Numbered from the stretch's first letter, positions 10,026 to 23,219 are shown. The stretch: 64,000 bases of DNA from Psoroptes ovis (GCA_002943765.1 PQWQ01000027.1:62001-126000); one strand, 5' to 3'. Notes: a model not told the origin generated them from the letters alone. Made by a program: numbers and translations.

Positions 10026-12087
10026 ATGGTCATGGACCTTAATAAAATGGAAAAACAAATCCATCAAGCTGTAGTATTGATTGATTGTTATGATTTCAAT
10101 AACGATGATGAAACTAAGCTAAATAATTGTTTTAACAGTTCGAAAGTATTACTTCGTCTATTTGATCGTCCATTGCTTGAATATACAATCGAAATGTTGC
10201 TCATGTCAAATATTGATGAAATATTTTTGTTTTGTTCAAATTATTATGATGAATTGCGAAAATTTCTAAGGTAATTCAGGCTTGATTGATTGATTTATAT
10301 TATAATTTAAACTATAGTCTTTGATTTTTCCAATCATCTTTAGTGAATACAAAGCCAAGTACCATATGAATGATGATAGAATAAACCTACAATTATTTTA
10401 TTCAGAAGATTATACAAATCTTGGTTCGATTATGAGAGATTTAGATGCGAAATGTATTATTAAATCCAATTTCATACTGATACATGGTGATTGTATCGGT
10501 AACCTACGGTTGGATGAGATTATTGATAAACACAAGTAAGTTTTTGAAAGGTTTTTGCTTCGAAATATTTTGAAAAATTCAAATAATCACCAGGGAAAAT
10601 GTGACCAAAGATCCTGGCTGTGTTATGACCTGCATATTTCGCCGATTGAATCCAAACCATCGGCAGCGATTGAAACAACAAACAATGATAATATTAGATC
10701 GGCAGCAAAAAATTGTTTTGTATGAAAAATCAATGAAAAAACGTATTGAACTGCCTGTGGTAAATATTTTTTCAAAAATTATTTTACACGGTTTCAAGTT
10801 TAATTTCGGAGTTTTAAAATTGGATTTCGTAATTTTCAAGTTGATTTTCATAGTTTTGAATCGAATTTTAAACGGTAAAATTACGAAATTTAATTTTAAA
10901 ACTACGAAAATAAATTTCAAAACTCCGAATTAAAACTTGAAACCCTATAACTATTTTTAATTGTTTCATATTTAAATATATTCCCTCTAGGAATTATTCA
11001 CCAAAAATTCAACCCTCTCAATTCATTATGATCTGTTTGATACACAAATCGCCGTTTGTTCTGAAAAAGTACCACCAGATTTTTCAGATAATTTTGATTT
11101 TGAAACACGTGAAAATTTTATCCACGGACTTCTGGCCCACATGGACGTGAGTATCATTGAATATTCATAATTTCAAATTCCATTTAAAATTTCTTTAATC
11201 TATAACCTTAGCTTTTATGTCATCATATTCATGTTGTCCAACTCGAAGAAGGTTATGCAGCACGTGTTGATTCAATTGAATCATATGTGAATATTGGTAA
11301 AGATTTACGAAATCGATATGTTTATCCGATTGTACCGGTTAAAGATGATGATTCGAAGATGATTGAACACTTGAAAACACTGGTCAATGATGATAACAAC
11401 GAAATTGGTGATCAAAATGACCAAAAGGACGAAGAAATCGATGAAATCAATGAAGATTATGACACTGATAGTACGAAATTCTCAGATTCATCCGATGATT
11501 CGTTCGATAGTGACATAGGGGACGAATATTCAACATTCTATCATGAAGTATGTGATAGTCTATCAAGGGGTATCGATGAAAATTCATTGCCCGAAAATAT
11601 TATCCTTGAAATTAACTCGTCGAAACATGCATACAATGTCCCAGTCAGTGAAGTCAATTCATTGGTGATTAAAGCCTTATTGAATTTAGCTATAGCCCCG
11701 GTAAAAACCGATGACTCTGACAAGGACAATGTACAATCGATATTACAGAAAATACGTCGAAATCTTCAATATGGCTTAATGATCATAAGAAATTATATCA
11801 AAAATGAACAATCACAAAATGATTGTATTTATTCATGTGAAGAATTTCATTTGACCCATAAAGAACTGATCGGAGCTAAATATTTGGTCATAATAATCAA
11901 GTATTTATATGAAAACAGCGTTATTGATGAAGATATCATCCTTAAATGGTATTATAAACCTAAAAATTTGACTGACCACACTGTTAATGAACAAGAAACG
12001 TTACGCAAGGCTAAAGAATTACAACTGTTTATACGATGGTTGGAAGAAGCTGAAGAAGAATCATCATCCGATGATGATGATGATTGA
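10026..12087 (+). CDS. EIF2B5: eIF2B subunit epsilon, lacking the beta-helix domain
   Basis: Catalytic subunit of eIF2B, the GDP/GTP exchange factor for eIF2. Exons 10026-10270, 10344-10535, 10594-10759, 10991-11146 and 11212-12087 give 544 residues (human about 720). The nucleotidyltransferase-like domain runs to about residue 290: QAVVLIDCYDF, LGSIMRDLDAKCIIKSNF, IHGDCIGN, DNFDFETRENFIHGLL, ending at NRYVYPIVP. In other animals a left-handed beta-helix of hexapeptide repeats follows; here the frame passes straight into an Asp/Glu/Ser-rich linker (about 300-350). The W2/HEAT domain then starts near LPENIILEINSSKHAYN and ends in FIRWLEEAEEESSSDDDDD, the canonical eIF2B epsilon terminus with AA-boxes. 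Exon 5 is one uninterrupted frame, so there is no room for the missing domain. Intron 3 contains a family 2 element. Confidence 0.93.
10785..10948. mobile_element. Family 2 palindromic MITE-like element, copy a
   Basis: About 164 bp in an eIF2B epsilon intron. The left end CACGGTTTCAAGTTTAATTT pairs with the right end AATTAAAACTTGAAACCC; nested arms (GGAGTTTTAAAATT, ATTTCGTAATTTT) continue almost to the centre. It is flanked by TA. Reading frames across it on both strands are by-products of the palindrome. Confidence 0.8.
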
Positions 12088-12373
12088 AATCTATAACCTT
12101 TAACCTATAACCTTTCAAATCGATTTTTATAATTTTTTATGAAAAATTAATTTTTAAAAATAAATAATTTTTCAAATTTTTCCAAGAAAATTCCCGGCAA
12201 ATTTCTTCAGTCGAGAAACTTTCTCAGAAATTCGAATTTATACTAACACAGCAACGTGTACAGTGCTTCCTCTGTCTTCCTCCACACTATTCTGTGTTGT
12301 TTTGCCTCGTGTTTTTCCAATTTTGATGAATTTAAGACCCTAATCCAATCATAAGAATTTGAAAATCAACAAA
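12088..12373. promoter_or_regulatory. RpS19 5' region with TOP-like pyrimidine tract
   Basis: Short spacer between eIF2B epsilon and RpS19. A pyrimidine-rich run (CTTCCTCTGTCTTCCTCC, about 12266-12283) resembles the 5' TOP start of ribosomal protein mRNAs, which places transcription under mTOR-dependent translational control. The exact transcription start is not known. Confidence 0.4.
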
Positions 12374-13091
12374 ATGAATACAAACGTCAAATCAATAGGT
12401 GTTAAAGATGTTAATCAACGTGAATTTGTCGTTGCATTGGCTGCATTTCTTAAGAGGTGAGTCTTAATCCTTAGAAAAATGTATTTATTTTGATTTTCTT
12501 TGTTTGTTTGTCGCGAATTTAAGGTCCGGAAAATTAAAAGTACCCGAATGGAGTGATTTAGTGAAAACAGCCGTGTACAAAGAATTGGCCCCATATGATG
12601 ATGATTGGTTTTATACTCGTTGTGCATCGGTCGCACGTCATTTGTATCTTCGATCGCCAGTCGGTTAGTAATTAGATTCGAAATTCGTTTTCAATTCGAT
12701 TCTAATTTGAATTTTCGAATATTTTTTCAAAGGTGTCGGTGCCCTGACCAAAATTTATGGCGGTCGATATCGCCGTGGTGTACGGCCATCACATTTTTGT
12801 CGCGGTGGTTCAAATATTGCTCGTAAATCGTTGCAAGCATTAGAAGGTAAGGGTTATTGTTGGTTATTTGAATTATTATGATTAATTGGGGTCTTTTTCT
12901 ATTGTTTAGCCGTCAATTGGGTGGAAAAAGATGCCAACAGTGGTGGTCGTCGATTGACAAGTCAAGGATACAAAGATTTAGACCGTATAGCTGCTCAATT
13001 GAAAGAAGCATCGCGGAAAAAAATATTGGAAGAAAGTGTTGCTGCAGCATCAGCAGCAGCTGCTGCTACTCCTGTAACTGCAACGGCTTAA
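12374..13091 (+). CDS. RpS19: 40S ribosomal protein S19 (eS19)
   Basis: Component of the 40S ribosomal subunit head, needed for 18S rRNA maturation. Exons 12374-12456, 12524-12663, 12733-12846 and 12910-13091 give 172 residues. Conserved eS19 sequence is evident: VKDVNQREFVVALAAFLKR, KVPEWSDLVKTAVYKELAP, DDWFYTRCASVARHLYLR, GGRYRRGVRPSHFCRG and GGRRLTSQGYKDLDRIA. The family is usually about 145 residues; this one has an extra Ala/Ser-rich C-terminal tail (SVAAASAAAAATPVTATA). An AATAAA-like signal follows the stop (13121-13130). DEPDC5 starts about 215 bp downstream on the same strand. Confidence 0.96.
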
Positions 13092-13306
13092 TAATTGTAT
13101 TTTTTTCCAAGAATTTTTAATTAATAAAAATAATTAAAAAAAACGAAACCTTTGTAATTTTTAATTGCAGAACTCATAGTTTAAAAACAATCCAACAGAT
13201 GGCACTGTCGTCGCTTTGTTTATCTTGCGTATTTTGAAAATCGTAAAATAAACATGATTTAAAATATTTGTAATTAATTGTGTTAAAAATTGAATCAAAT
13301 TAAATA

Positions 13307-16300
13307 ATGCCAACAGTTAAATTGAATACACATCAACGTACACATTATCAAGATGATATTGTCATTTGTCAAAAAGATTTTCCGGACATTAAAATTGGTG
13401 ATATTGTCGAAATATATTCGATTGAAGAGAATTTCAGGTATTTAAGATGTTTTCTTGGATTGATTTCGTTAATTAAGACTGTTTTCACCTTTATTAGTCG
13501 CCTAGTGTTGCAAATAACCAATGTCGATAAGCCAAAAGCCACATTTCCAACCATAACAATCGAGCATTCGATTGCGATGACATTTCAGCTGAGAAATTTT
13601 AGTGATGTTATTATGCAAAAAATTAATGATGAAAATCAAGTCGCTTTAGATTCGGTGGAATTATTTTTCAAAGATCAATACTTAGCACGTAGTGATATGT
13701 GGCGATTGAAAAAGAACATATCGAATACATGTGTTTATCTTAATAAAAAAATTGAATTTAGTAATATTCGTTGTCAAGTATTTGAAATGTGGCATCATGG
13801 ATTACGTATGGCAAGTGGTTACATTAATGATGAAACAAAAGTCGTATTTCGATCAGCTTCGAGTATGGTTTATTTGTTTTTACAAATGAGTTCCGAAATG
13901 TGGGATTATGATATAAATGGTGATCTTTATTTTGAAAAAGCAGTGAAAGGTTTCCTATCAGACCTCTTCAATAAATGGAAGGTAATAACCTTATGAAATC
14001 AATTCAAAATTCAATTAATTGAATTTATTACCCCTCAAAGACATTTAATTGTAGCCACGATGTTACGATTGTCATGTTTTCGCGAACATTTTACCAAGCA
14101 AACGATATCAATGAATTTGATGAATCAATGCGTGAATGTTTGCAACAAGATTATAAGGGTAGATTTTATGAAGATTATTATCGTGTTGCCATACAAAATG
14201 AACGTTATGATGATTGGTCACATATATTGATTTATCTGCGTGAATTATTTAATTTGTATGAAGATGAAGTCATACATTATCATGAAAAACGTGGTATCAA
14301 AAATTTAAAAGCCTATAATTCGACAGCATCACAAGGAAATTTCTTGGAAGTCTTGAATATGTCACTTAATGGTATTTTATTGTATTATTCGATTATCGAA
14401 TCATTTTAATCATACTTTTTTCACCCTTAAAGTCTTTGAGCGACATCATTTAGATCGTAGTTTTGATCGTACCGGTCAATTATCAGTAGTGATATCACCT
14501 GGTGTCGGTGTTTATGAAGTTGATCTTGATTTAACCAATATAACAAAGCAACGAATCATTGATAATGGTATTGGTAGTGACCTTGTTTGCCTCGGTGAAC
14601 AACCATTACATGCTGTACCATTGTTTAAGGTAATACCATTGATTGATTGATCATTAATTTACTGATTTTTGACCAATTTTTCGAATCAAGTTCAATTCCC
14701 GCTACTCGAACATGTCAAATGATGAATATAATATGCCACATTGGATCAATTTAAGTTTTTATTCATCCCGACAACGTTTTTCGGCATCAAATTTCATTCC
14801 TCGTATCAAGATGCCAAACATATCGCCACCTGATCAGCATCAAATTAATTCTGATTCTAAAACTAATAAGTCAAATTTAAATTTACCGCCATTTATGAAT
14901 CATAACAATGGAAATTCGAATAGTGGAAAATTGAGCAGCAATGAACAAGCAACAAGTAATAGTCATAATAATAACAATGGTATTATTGATTTGACAACGT
15001 GTCAAAATATACCATTTATTGATTATGATGAATATGATAATCAAATATTTCGTACATCAACATTGAATAAACATTATCATCATCATCATTATCTTACTAA
15101 TCATCAACAATCATCGGGATCATCAATGTTTATGATGATTAATCAACATTCAGCGTTTCACAATGGCAGCAATCATTTCACTGGCTGCAATATGCCTCAA
15201 CGATATCATCATATGAATGATGGAATCCCGTATTCGAACCATAACACCTTTAATAATGACCTTATGATAATCGATGAACAAAGGCCAAAACGTCGGCAAT
15301 CAGTGGTCGTACCATTTCGTTCAGCATATTCCAAACTGTATTTATCACATTCACCGAATAGCAATAATAATGATGAATTGATTGATGGCACGAACACTAT
15401 GAACGTGTTAACGAGACCGAAAAATAATTCCTTTTCGAATAATTTATCGACATCAGCCGAGAATCGGCTACAAAATGAAGCGAATTTTAAAATTAAATCC
15501 AAAGATGATATTATTGTTCATAAATACCGAGATCGTTTCCACCATACAAAAGCATTGATTAATCCATTCGACCCATCACATGTTACGATCAAATTGAATT
15601 CGAATCGAAGACGTTGGACACATGTATTCCCGTTGGGACCGACCGGTATATTTATGCAACAACATCATTATCAAGCAATACCACAGAATAGTAACAGTAC
15701 CAACAATAATACTGCTAATAATAATAATGAAGACTCAAGCATTGTTTATGATTCGACCTCATCATCAACAAAGGCTACGACCCTTAATATGACAGCCACT
15801 GAACTGTCAACTAAAGATAATAATAACTCGTTCAAAAGACAATCATTTGATCAGGTTGATGGAATGGTGTCTAAATCATCATCAACAACAGTGACACCGT
15901 CAACATCTTCAACATCAGCATCAACAATAACCCTGTCATCTATGGATGTGAATGGGAAGAAAAGTTTACCGAAATCCAGATCAAATGCTATGATTGATTT
16001 TGATAAGAAAAATATCGTCAATGAATTGGATGCACATCAAAAACAACGTAATTTACTTTTGACCGACAATAGCCTTCTATGGGCATGGGGTGCAACCGGT
16101 GAACAAGAATGGACACCGGCAATAACCACTGGTGTTGATTGGAAATCTCTGGTTATGCCAGCATGTTTACCTATAACCACAGATTTTCTACCGGATAAAC
16201 GTACCCTGGAGCAAGATTATGTTACACATATTTATGATTTATTGCCGGAAGAACAAACCAATGAACAACTATATCAACAGCAGCAGCAGCCGCAACGATT

Positions 16301-18793
16301 TTCAGCAATGAAAAATGATGATTCGAATAGTTCAAATAGTGGCAACAGCAACAACAGCAATAGCAATAATAGTAAAAAAATGAATAATAATCAATTAACA
16401 ATTGATCAATTTTATAATGAATTAATTAATCAACGTTTACAGCAAGGTTTTCAAATAATTTTACTGCCTAAAACGAGAGAAACAACCCGATATACATTTA
16501 GTGATCGTATTGATGGTAATAAATATACCTATATTTTGAGTATTGGTCGTATTTATCATGAATTGGCTCACAAGGAGAATCGTATATCAATAATTAATTA
16601 TCATCCACGGCATCCATACAAAGCGAATAATATTCGTTATTGTTATCGTATCCGTACACCGGATAATAAAAAATATGGTGTGAGTTGGGTAGCGTTCACG
16701 ATTGAAAAGCTGGAAACATACAAATGGAATTATTTAGATAATTATATTTGTTTACGTGGTGATTATATTGAATATCCATTGATTGAAAATTTAAAATATT
16801 GGCGTTTTCGCTTGTTGGTTTTACCTACACAACATTTAAAAACACGAAAAATTATTGAACATTATTTGAATAGTGGTAATGACAGTGAATTTCATTGTGA
16901 TATTTATGATATGTTTTCATTTGATGAAAAAATACAATTACAAAAAGGTTTTCTAAAATTAATGAAGGTTATTAATGGTATCAAGCTTATACAAACAACA
17001 ATAGCCTCATCATCAGCCTCATCAGCAGCAACGACCCCTGCAATAACTATGCAAACGCCAACAATAACCTCATCAGCTTCAACATCGTCATCATCATCAT
17101 CATCATTGATACGTCGTAGTAGTTCAACATCGATGCAAACACCAAACAGTGCACCATTATTGTCAATCATTGATAATCATTTTGACCCATTGTCATCGAT
17201 TGATGAGCAACAACAACAACAAACTGTGAGCAATCAGTCAAAAAATAAATCCGAAAAATCGAATCCAGATGACCACAGCAATAATTCAAAAGAAAGTGAA
17301 CAAATCACCAACAGAATCAACAAAGATTCGGCAGCCAATGAAATCATTTCATTTATGAAACAATCAAGTAATTTGTTTTCGATAAAATTCAAGAATTTAC
17401 CCGAATACACCTTCATTAGTTTGGAAGCCATCGAATGGGCAGTGAAAAGTATTGACAATGTCACCAGCGAAAAATTGGCTGAACAAATGTTTCAAATGTT
17501 TCTCGTAAAAGACCTTATACGACATGCATCGGGTGATATTCGAATGAATTTTAAACGTGGTTTCTATCTTTATTGCGTGATGACTGAACAAAATCGTCAA
17601 TTTTTCTTTCGGAATCAAATTGAGAGAATATATTTCGAACGTGCTTGGATGGAAGTCGGCGTTGTACAACAACATAATCCTAAAGAAATGGAGCAAAATT
17701 CTATTGGTGGTAATTTGGTAACAACGGATACCGCAATGATCGATGATCCATTGAATCATTCTTCAGGTTTGTTTGTTGATGATTATTGAGTTATAATCTT
17801 TGATTAATTTGTCTTTGTTTATTTAGAATTTACTTTTAAAAATTTTCAAATCGATCTAGAATCGAAAAGTGATCGTGTTGAATGGGTTAATGTTAAATAT
17901 CATAGTTTATATGATCCTGAACAAGCATTCGAAATGATTATTGAATGGATGGTTGCCACTGGTAATGCTATACCCGAAAAGGTGTCTACTTGGTGCCGAA
18001 CAAAAGGTACCAATTTACATATAGTACCGATACCATGGGATCCATTTGCGTTACCATTTTCGAATCGTTCTGATCCGCTACGTGGTCCAATATATATATC
18101 ACTAAATATTGATTGTTTAGTCGCATATCATCTAATGGAAGATGATGAACGTTTATTTAATTTTCAAGAAAAAATTCTGGTAAAATTCGGTTTCATACCG
18201 TTTCATGATCCGACCACTGAAAATCAACGACAATTTGTACATGTTTCGGGCAGTATATTTGTGATGATTCCGAATAAAAATCATAAAACGACTAAGAAGA
18301 ATTTGAACAAACGTGGCAAATTCTTGCAAGTAAGTGATTATTATCACATTTGATTGGTTTAATCATTGTTTTCAATGATATTTTTTTTCTCCTTTTAACC
18401 ACAGAGCATTGATCAAGAAATGGGACATGAAGAATACATAACAAGACATTTCAGTGGAATGCAATTAAAAGAACAGGATGCACCGATTGATGCTAAGGTA
18501 TCTGTATTTCTTGTAGTGAAAATAAGTCTAATTCAGTGAACAATTGTACAAGTGGGCAATGGCCCCATAAAATTTGCGAATCACTGGTCTAATTCTCATT
18601 TTTTCTTAAATGATAGATTGGTTTTCTTTGGTGCTGGAATTATATGATAACCAAACGTTGGAAAACGCAAGTGACAGGTGATGAGAATTCAATGCGTAAA
18701 ATAATGAATGATTTTCGCCGTTTTTGCCAAAATAATGATAATCGTTTGATCGAATTTTATAATATTGTCCATAATAATCCAATCAATGTATAG
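13307..18793 (+). CDS. DEPDC5: DEPDC5 (GATOR1 complex subunit, Iml1)
   Basis: Subunit of GATOR1, the GAP complex for Rag GTPases that inhibits mTORC1 when amino acids are low. Eight exons: 13307-13437, 13498-13981, 14041-14371, 14433-14629, 14691-17766, 17827-18329, 18405-18497 and 18617-18793, giving 1663 residues (human about 1600). Exon 3 uses the acceptor CCCCTCAAAG, not the nearer TTGTAG, because only this keeps frame and restores FNCSHDVTIVMFSRTFY. Family segments: KGRFYEDYYRVAIQNERYDD, FDRTGQLSVVISPGVGVYE, QRIIDNGIGSDLVCLGEQPL, NDEYNMPHWINLSFY, and LLWAWGATGEQEWTPAITTG. A DEP domain lies around residues 1270-1350 (FISLEAIEWAVKSIDN, KDLIRHASGDIRMNFKRGF). The C-terminal part has WVNVKYHSLYDPEQAFEMII and DPFALPFSNRSDPLRGPIYI. 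The middle is expanded by Asn-, Ser- and Gln-rich tracts. Confidence 0.95.
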
Positions 18794-18849
18794 TCAATGA
18801 TTTTACAATTATTTTTGTTCAAAATGAATACTTATGAATAAAATCTGAC

Positions 18850-19995
18850 AATTTTTCAAAATTTTCGAAAATTTCCACGTATTATAGCCTTAGATTTTTT
18901 CGAAATTTTCGAAAATTTCCACGTATTATAGCCTTAGATTTTTTCGAAAAATTCAAAAATTTCCACGTACTATAGCCTTAGATTTTTTTGAAAAAATTGC
19001 CAGTCTATTGCCTTTGATTTTTTAGAAAAAATTGCCAGTCTATTGCCTTTGATTTTTTGGAAAAAATTGCCTTACTATTGCCTTTGATTTTTTTGAAAAA
19101 ATTGCCAGTCTATTGCCTTTGATTTTTTGGAAAAAATTGCCTTACTATTGCCTTTGATTTTTTTGAAAAAATTGCCAGTCTATTGCCTTTGATTTTTTAG
19201 AAAAAATTGCCAGTCTATTGCCTTTGATTTTTTGGAAAAAATTGCCTTACTATTGCCTTTGATTTTTTTGAAAAAATTGCCAGTCTATTGCCTTTGATTT
19301 TTTGGAAAAAATTGCCTTACTATTGCCTTTGATTTTTTTGAAAAAATTGCCAGTCTATTGCCTTTGATTTTTTAGAAAAAATTGCCAGTCTATTGCCTTT
19401 GATTTTTTAGAAAAAATTGCCAGTCTATTGCCTTTGATTTTTTAGAAAAAATTGCCAGTCTATTGCCTTTGATTTTTTGGAAAAAATTGCCTTACTATTG
19501 CCTTTGATTTTTTTGAAAAAATTGCCAGTCTATTGCCTTTGCTTTTTTTGAAAAAATTGCCAGTCTATTGCCTTTGCTTTTTTTTGAAAAAAGATGGCAG
19601 TGGATAGCCTTTGATTTTTTCAAAATTTTCGAAAATTTCCACGTATTATAGCCTTAGATTTTTTCAAAATTTTCGAAAATTTCCACGTATTATAGCCTTA
19701 GATTTTTTCAAAATTTTCGAAAATTTCCACGTATTATAGCCTTAGATTTTTTCGAAAAATTCAAAAATTTCCACGTATTATAGCCTTAGATTTTTTCGAA
19801 AAATTCAAAAATTTCCACGTATTATAGCCTTAGATTTTTTCGAAAAATTCAAAAATTTCCACGTATTATAGCCTTAGATTTTTTCGAAAAATTCAAAAAT
19901 TTCCACGTATTATAGCCTTAGATTTTTTCGAAAAATTCAAAAATTTCCACGTATTATAGCCTTAGATTTTTTCAAAATTTTCGAAAATTTCCAAA
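18850..19995. repeat. Composite minisatellite array of two unit types
   Basis: Tandem array just 3' of DEPDC5. Type A units are about 44 bp and contain TTTCCACGTATTATAGCCTT with GATTTTTTC; about three occupy 18850-18980 and about nine occupy 19600-19995. Type B units are 35-36 bp and contain ATTGCCAGTCTATTGCCTTT or ATTGCCTTACTATTGCCTTT; about 17 fill 18985-19600 between the A blocks. The two types share a core of GCCTT(T/A)GATTTTTT followed by an A-run. In part of the B block the CAGTCT and CTTACT variants alternate, a hint of a higher-order 71-bp repeat. No reading frame of note crosses it. Confidence 0.93.
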
Positions 19996-20761
19996 GACTA
20001 TAAATAAATGTCAAAATAAATATTTATGTTTATGTTTTATTTTTATTTGATAACTTTATTTTTTCTTTAAATTCACAAAAAAATAAAAATATTTTAAAAT
20101 CCTAAATTATGCAAAACAATATGTGTTCATTGCTGAAATTTGCTAAATTGTTTTCTCTATTTGATCAATTTGAATCGAATTGAATATGCTTGAAAATACA
20201 ATGAAACAGTGGTGATGAAAACAAAACAGAATAATTGATTATCTTAATTTAATTGAAATTGATATTTGCTATGCTAAAATTATTGAATTATGACTGAATT
20301 GCAGATAAATGGGGAAAACAGGCAGTCAGGCACACACACAGACACAAAGACTTAGACACACACGTAATATAATTTGATACCTTCAGCTAATAATAATTAT
20401 ATTCGGGAAAAAAACACAGACTGAATCATGGTCTAAAATTATTTTTTGATGAGTGATCTAATAGATGATTTTGAATCAATTATTTAAATGTATCATTGTC
20501 ATCATCATAATCATCATTTCATTTCATTTTCTCTATTTCTTTTCATTTTATATCTGTTTTCGAGCGAAAAACGATATCAAACATTTTCATTGCTAATACA
20601 AATTGGATTGGGAAAAAAATGAATGTTTCAATTTTATCCCGAAATACATTTCAAAATGTTTGAATAAAATTCCACACGAATCAAAGCAGATCAATAATAA
20701 TTAATGATAATGATTCATGAAATTCGAAAGCAAAAACATTAAATGATTCATTTGATTAATT
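19996..20761. other. Intergenic region 3' of DEPDC5 and SCAI
   Basis: AT-rich sequence between the minisatellite and the 3' end of SCAI. It holds a short CA repeat (20333-20341) and TCATCATCAT runs. No gene or RNA is recognised. Confidence 0.4.
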
Positions 20762-23219
20762 TCATTCATTATCATTATCAGTAAATAACGAGCGTATATC
20801 CAATAATACAGATGTTTCAAGTATTAAACGCTGTAAACTTGGTGCATCCAGAATATCGACATCTGGTAATGGTGGATGTGATTTAGGTAGAAATGTTCGC
20901 CTGACCTATTTAATAATTGATAGAAAACATTAAATTAAATTAACAGAAGATTAGTATTGAAAATATCGCAATTTTTACCCGAAATAATCGATGCATACGT
21001 AATACGACTGAACAAAAAATAAATCTCAACATTTGTAAACGAAGAAAATCATCAGTATAGAATTGAATGTATGCTATATCAATCAAACGTGAACGTATCA
21101 ATAATCTTCCTGTTTCAGCAAAAAATCTATCAATAATTTGTTGTGTTTTTTCCCATAATAATATTGGTAATGTAATTATATTCGATATAAAACAAATGGC
21201 AGTTATTGGACAATGCAAAAACAATGTAAACAATGAACCTTTACATTGTTGATCATGAAATGGCGCTGGATATTCTTCCGGCGACATCAATATCACTAAT
21301 GGCTGACCAAAATATCTTGGTATATTTTGAAATGCTGAACTATTATCGCTATCAACAATTATGAACAGTGGTCTACGCCCAAATGGATATAAATCGCCTG
21401 GATATAAACAATGTATTTCTTTTATCATTGAATTATTAGTACTGGTTCGTTGTTGTTGCTGTAGCTGTTTTGGGTCTAAATTATCTCTTTGTTTTGTATT
21501 CATAATGACACCACCAAAGTCATAACCAACTACAATTTAAAAAATTCCGATTAGAATTGAATGAGAAAAAGTATTTCAAAAATAAAAAACTTACTATCTT
21601 CTGGCTGTTTTGAATTAATAAAACAGCCATCAGCAGATAAATAAATCAATAGTACACCATTCAATGGTAATTCTTTGAAACCAGATGATAAAAATAAAAA
21701 AAATTGACTAAATGTTGGCCTAAATAATAAATATTTATGTGGATTATCACGACGAAATTGTTGTGGTTGTTGTTGATGTTGTTGAGGTCTATAATTATTA
21801 TCTAAACCATTTTCATTCGGTATTCGTCCTGGCAACGGTGATTGATCATGTAACATTAATTGATTCAAATCATCTTGTGGTTCACGTTCTAATGCTTGCA
21901 GCATACGAAACATGTCTAATGTTAATTCGCTAAATTTGACCTATGATTATACAAATAAATTATATAAGTTTATTCATTAATCAATCAATCAATCATATAA
22001 TTATCACCTGATCAGAACAATTTCCAACAATAATTATTTCCTGTAATACTAATGGACTAGCCATTACTTTTTCCATCGGTGGAACATTTAAAGCTGTCAT
22101 ACGATGTGATAATATTAATGGTGTTTTATTCATACTAATCACTGCTAATACATTATCAGCTTCAATAAATGAACGAATTTCATCCAACACTAATTTCCAT
22201 TCGAGTTGATCTTCAGGATCATAAGTAATGGTATAATCATCAATTTGTTTATCTAATTCCTATTATCATAAAAAATAAAAGATTCAATTAAATGAGTTGC
22301 TTGATTCAGGATCAAATATACAATAGAATACAATTACCCTTACTAATTCTCGTACTAATTTCATTTTTTTCAACAATAAACAAACAACAATAAATCGAGC
22401 ATAATAACGTAATTTTTTCACCATTAATTCAGCACGTTCTTCTTTACTTGCTTTACTATAATATCCACGTGAACGTATTGCCGAATAAAATGAAAATGCT
22501 TCGGTTAAATAATTCGTTTCACTTGTACGTAAACTAATTGAAAGAATTGAAAGGAGAAAAATTATTTTATAAATTTCTAATTATTATCATTCAAATGAAT
22601 AACATACTAATAATGATAATATAGTTGACCAATTTTCGATGCAATCTCACCAATTTGCCAACGTTTCAGACCATATTTTGCATCCAGAATTTGTCGATGT
22701 TGTTGTTGAAATTTCCATAGTTTTGTATACACATCGAATGTACGACCAAAATATGGTTGCCATTGTTTATGTCCATACGGTGGTAGATCTCTGCGAAAAT
22801 GATTTGTTAAAACAGTCTCAATAAGATCCAATCAAATGTAAAACTTACCTTAAACCATTGAACAATTGGCGAGATTTTTCAAGCAATAAACAAAATTCAT
22901 TAACAATTTTATTTTCATGTTCTTCAATTTCATTGATTACAGCCATTGTTGTTGTTAACCCTTGAGGTCGTTGTTGTTGATAATAATAATTATAATAATT
23001 ATCATATACTGGTGGATATTGATTCAGTGGATAATTCAATTGATTCTCATATAAATTTTGCTGCCACTGTTGTTGTTGTTGTTGCTGTGGATAATATTGG
23101 TGATTATTGTAATAATCGATTATGAATGGTTGTTGTTGTTGTTGAAATAATTGTTGCTGCTGGTGCTGATAATAATTTTGCGAATACAAATCATTACGAT
23201 TCTGTGGTATTGTATTCAT
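20762..23219 (-). CDS. SCAI: SCAI (suppressor of cancer cell invasion) homolog
   Basis: SCAI is a nuclear cofactor that represses MRTF/SRF transcription and acts in 53BP1-linked double-strand break repair. Seven exons on the minus strand: 23219-22849, 22790-22608, 22533-22338, 22259-22008, 21940-21595, 21529-20979 and 20905-20762, giving 680 residues. Exon 1 encodes a Gln/Tyr-rich N-terminus absent from vertebrates, then NEFCLLLEKSRQLFNGLRDL. Near-invariant family sequence follows: YFGRTFDVYTKLWKFQQQHR, YGLKRWQIGEIASKIGQLYY, KLRYYARFIVVCLLLKKM, VKFSELTLDMFRMLQALERE, HCLYPGDLYPFGRRPLFIIV and QCKGSLFTLFLHCP. The true start is ATG at 23219 (MNTIPQ). All splice joins keep frame. Confidence 0.95.

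Noticed and set aside
13982..14060. DEPDC5 acceptor at TTGTAG (14054)
   Set aside because: It breaks frame; the upstream acceptor ending at 14040 keeps frame and yields the conserved NCSHDVTIVMFSRTF sequence.
18850..19995. CRISPR array
   Set aside because: Units are contiguous tandem copies with no unique spacers, two unit lengths interleave, and the context is a eukaryotic gene region. It is a minisatellite.
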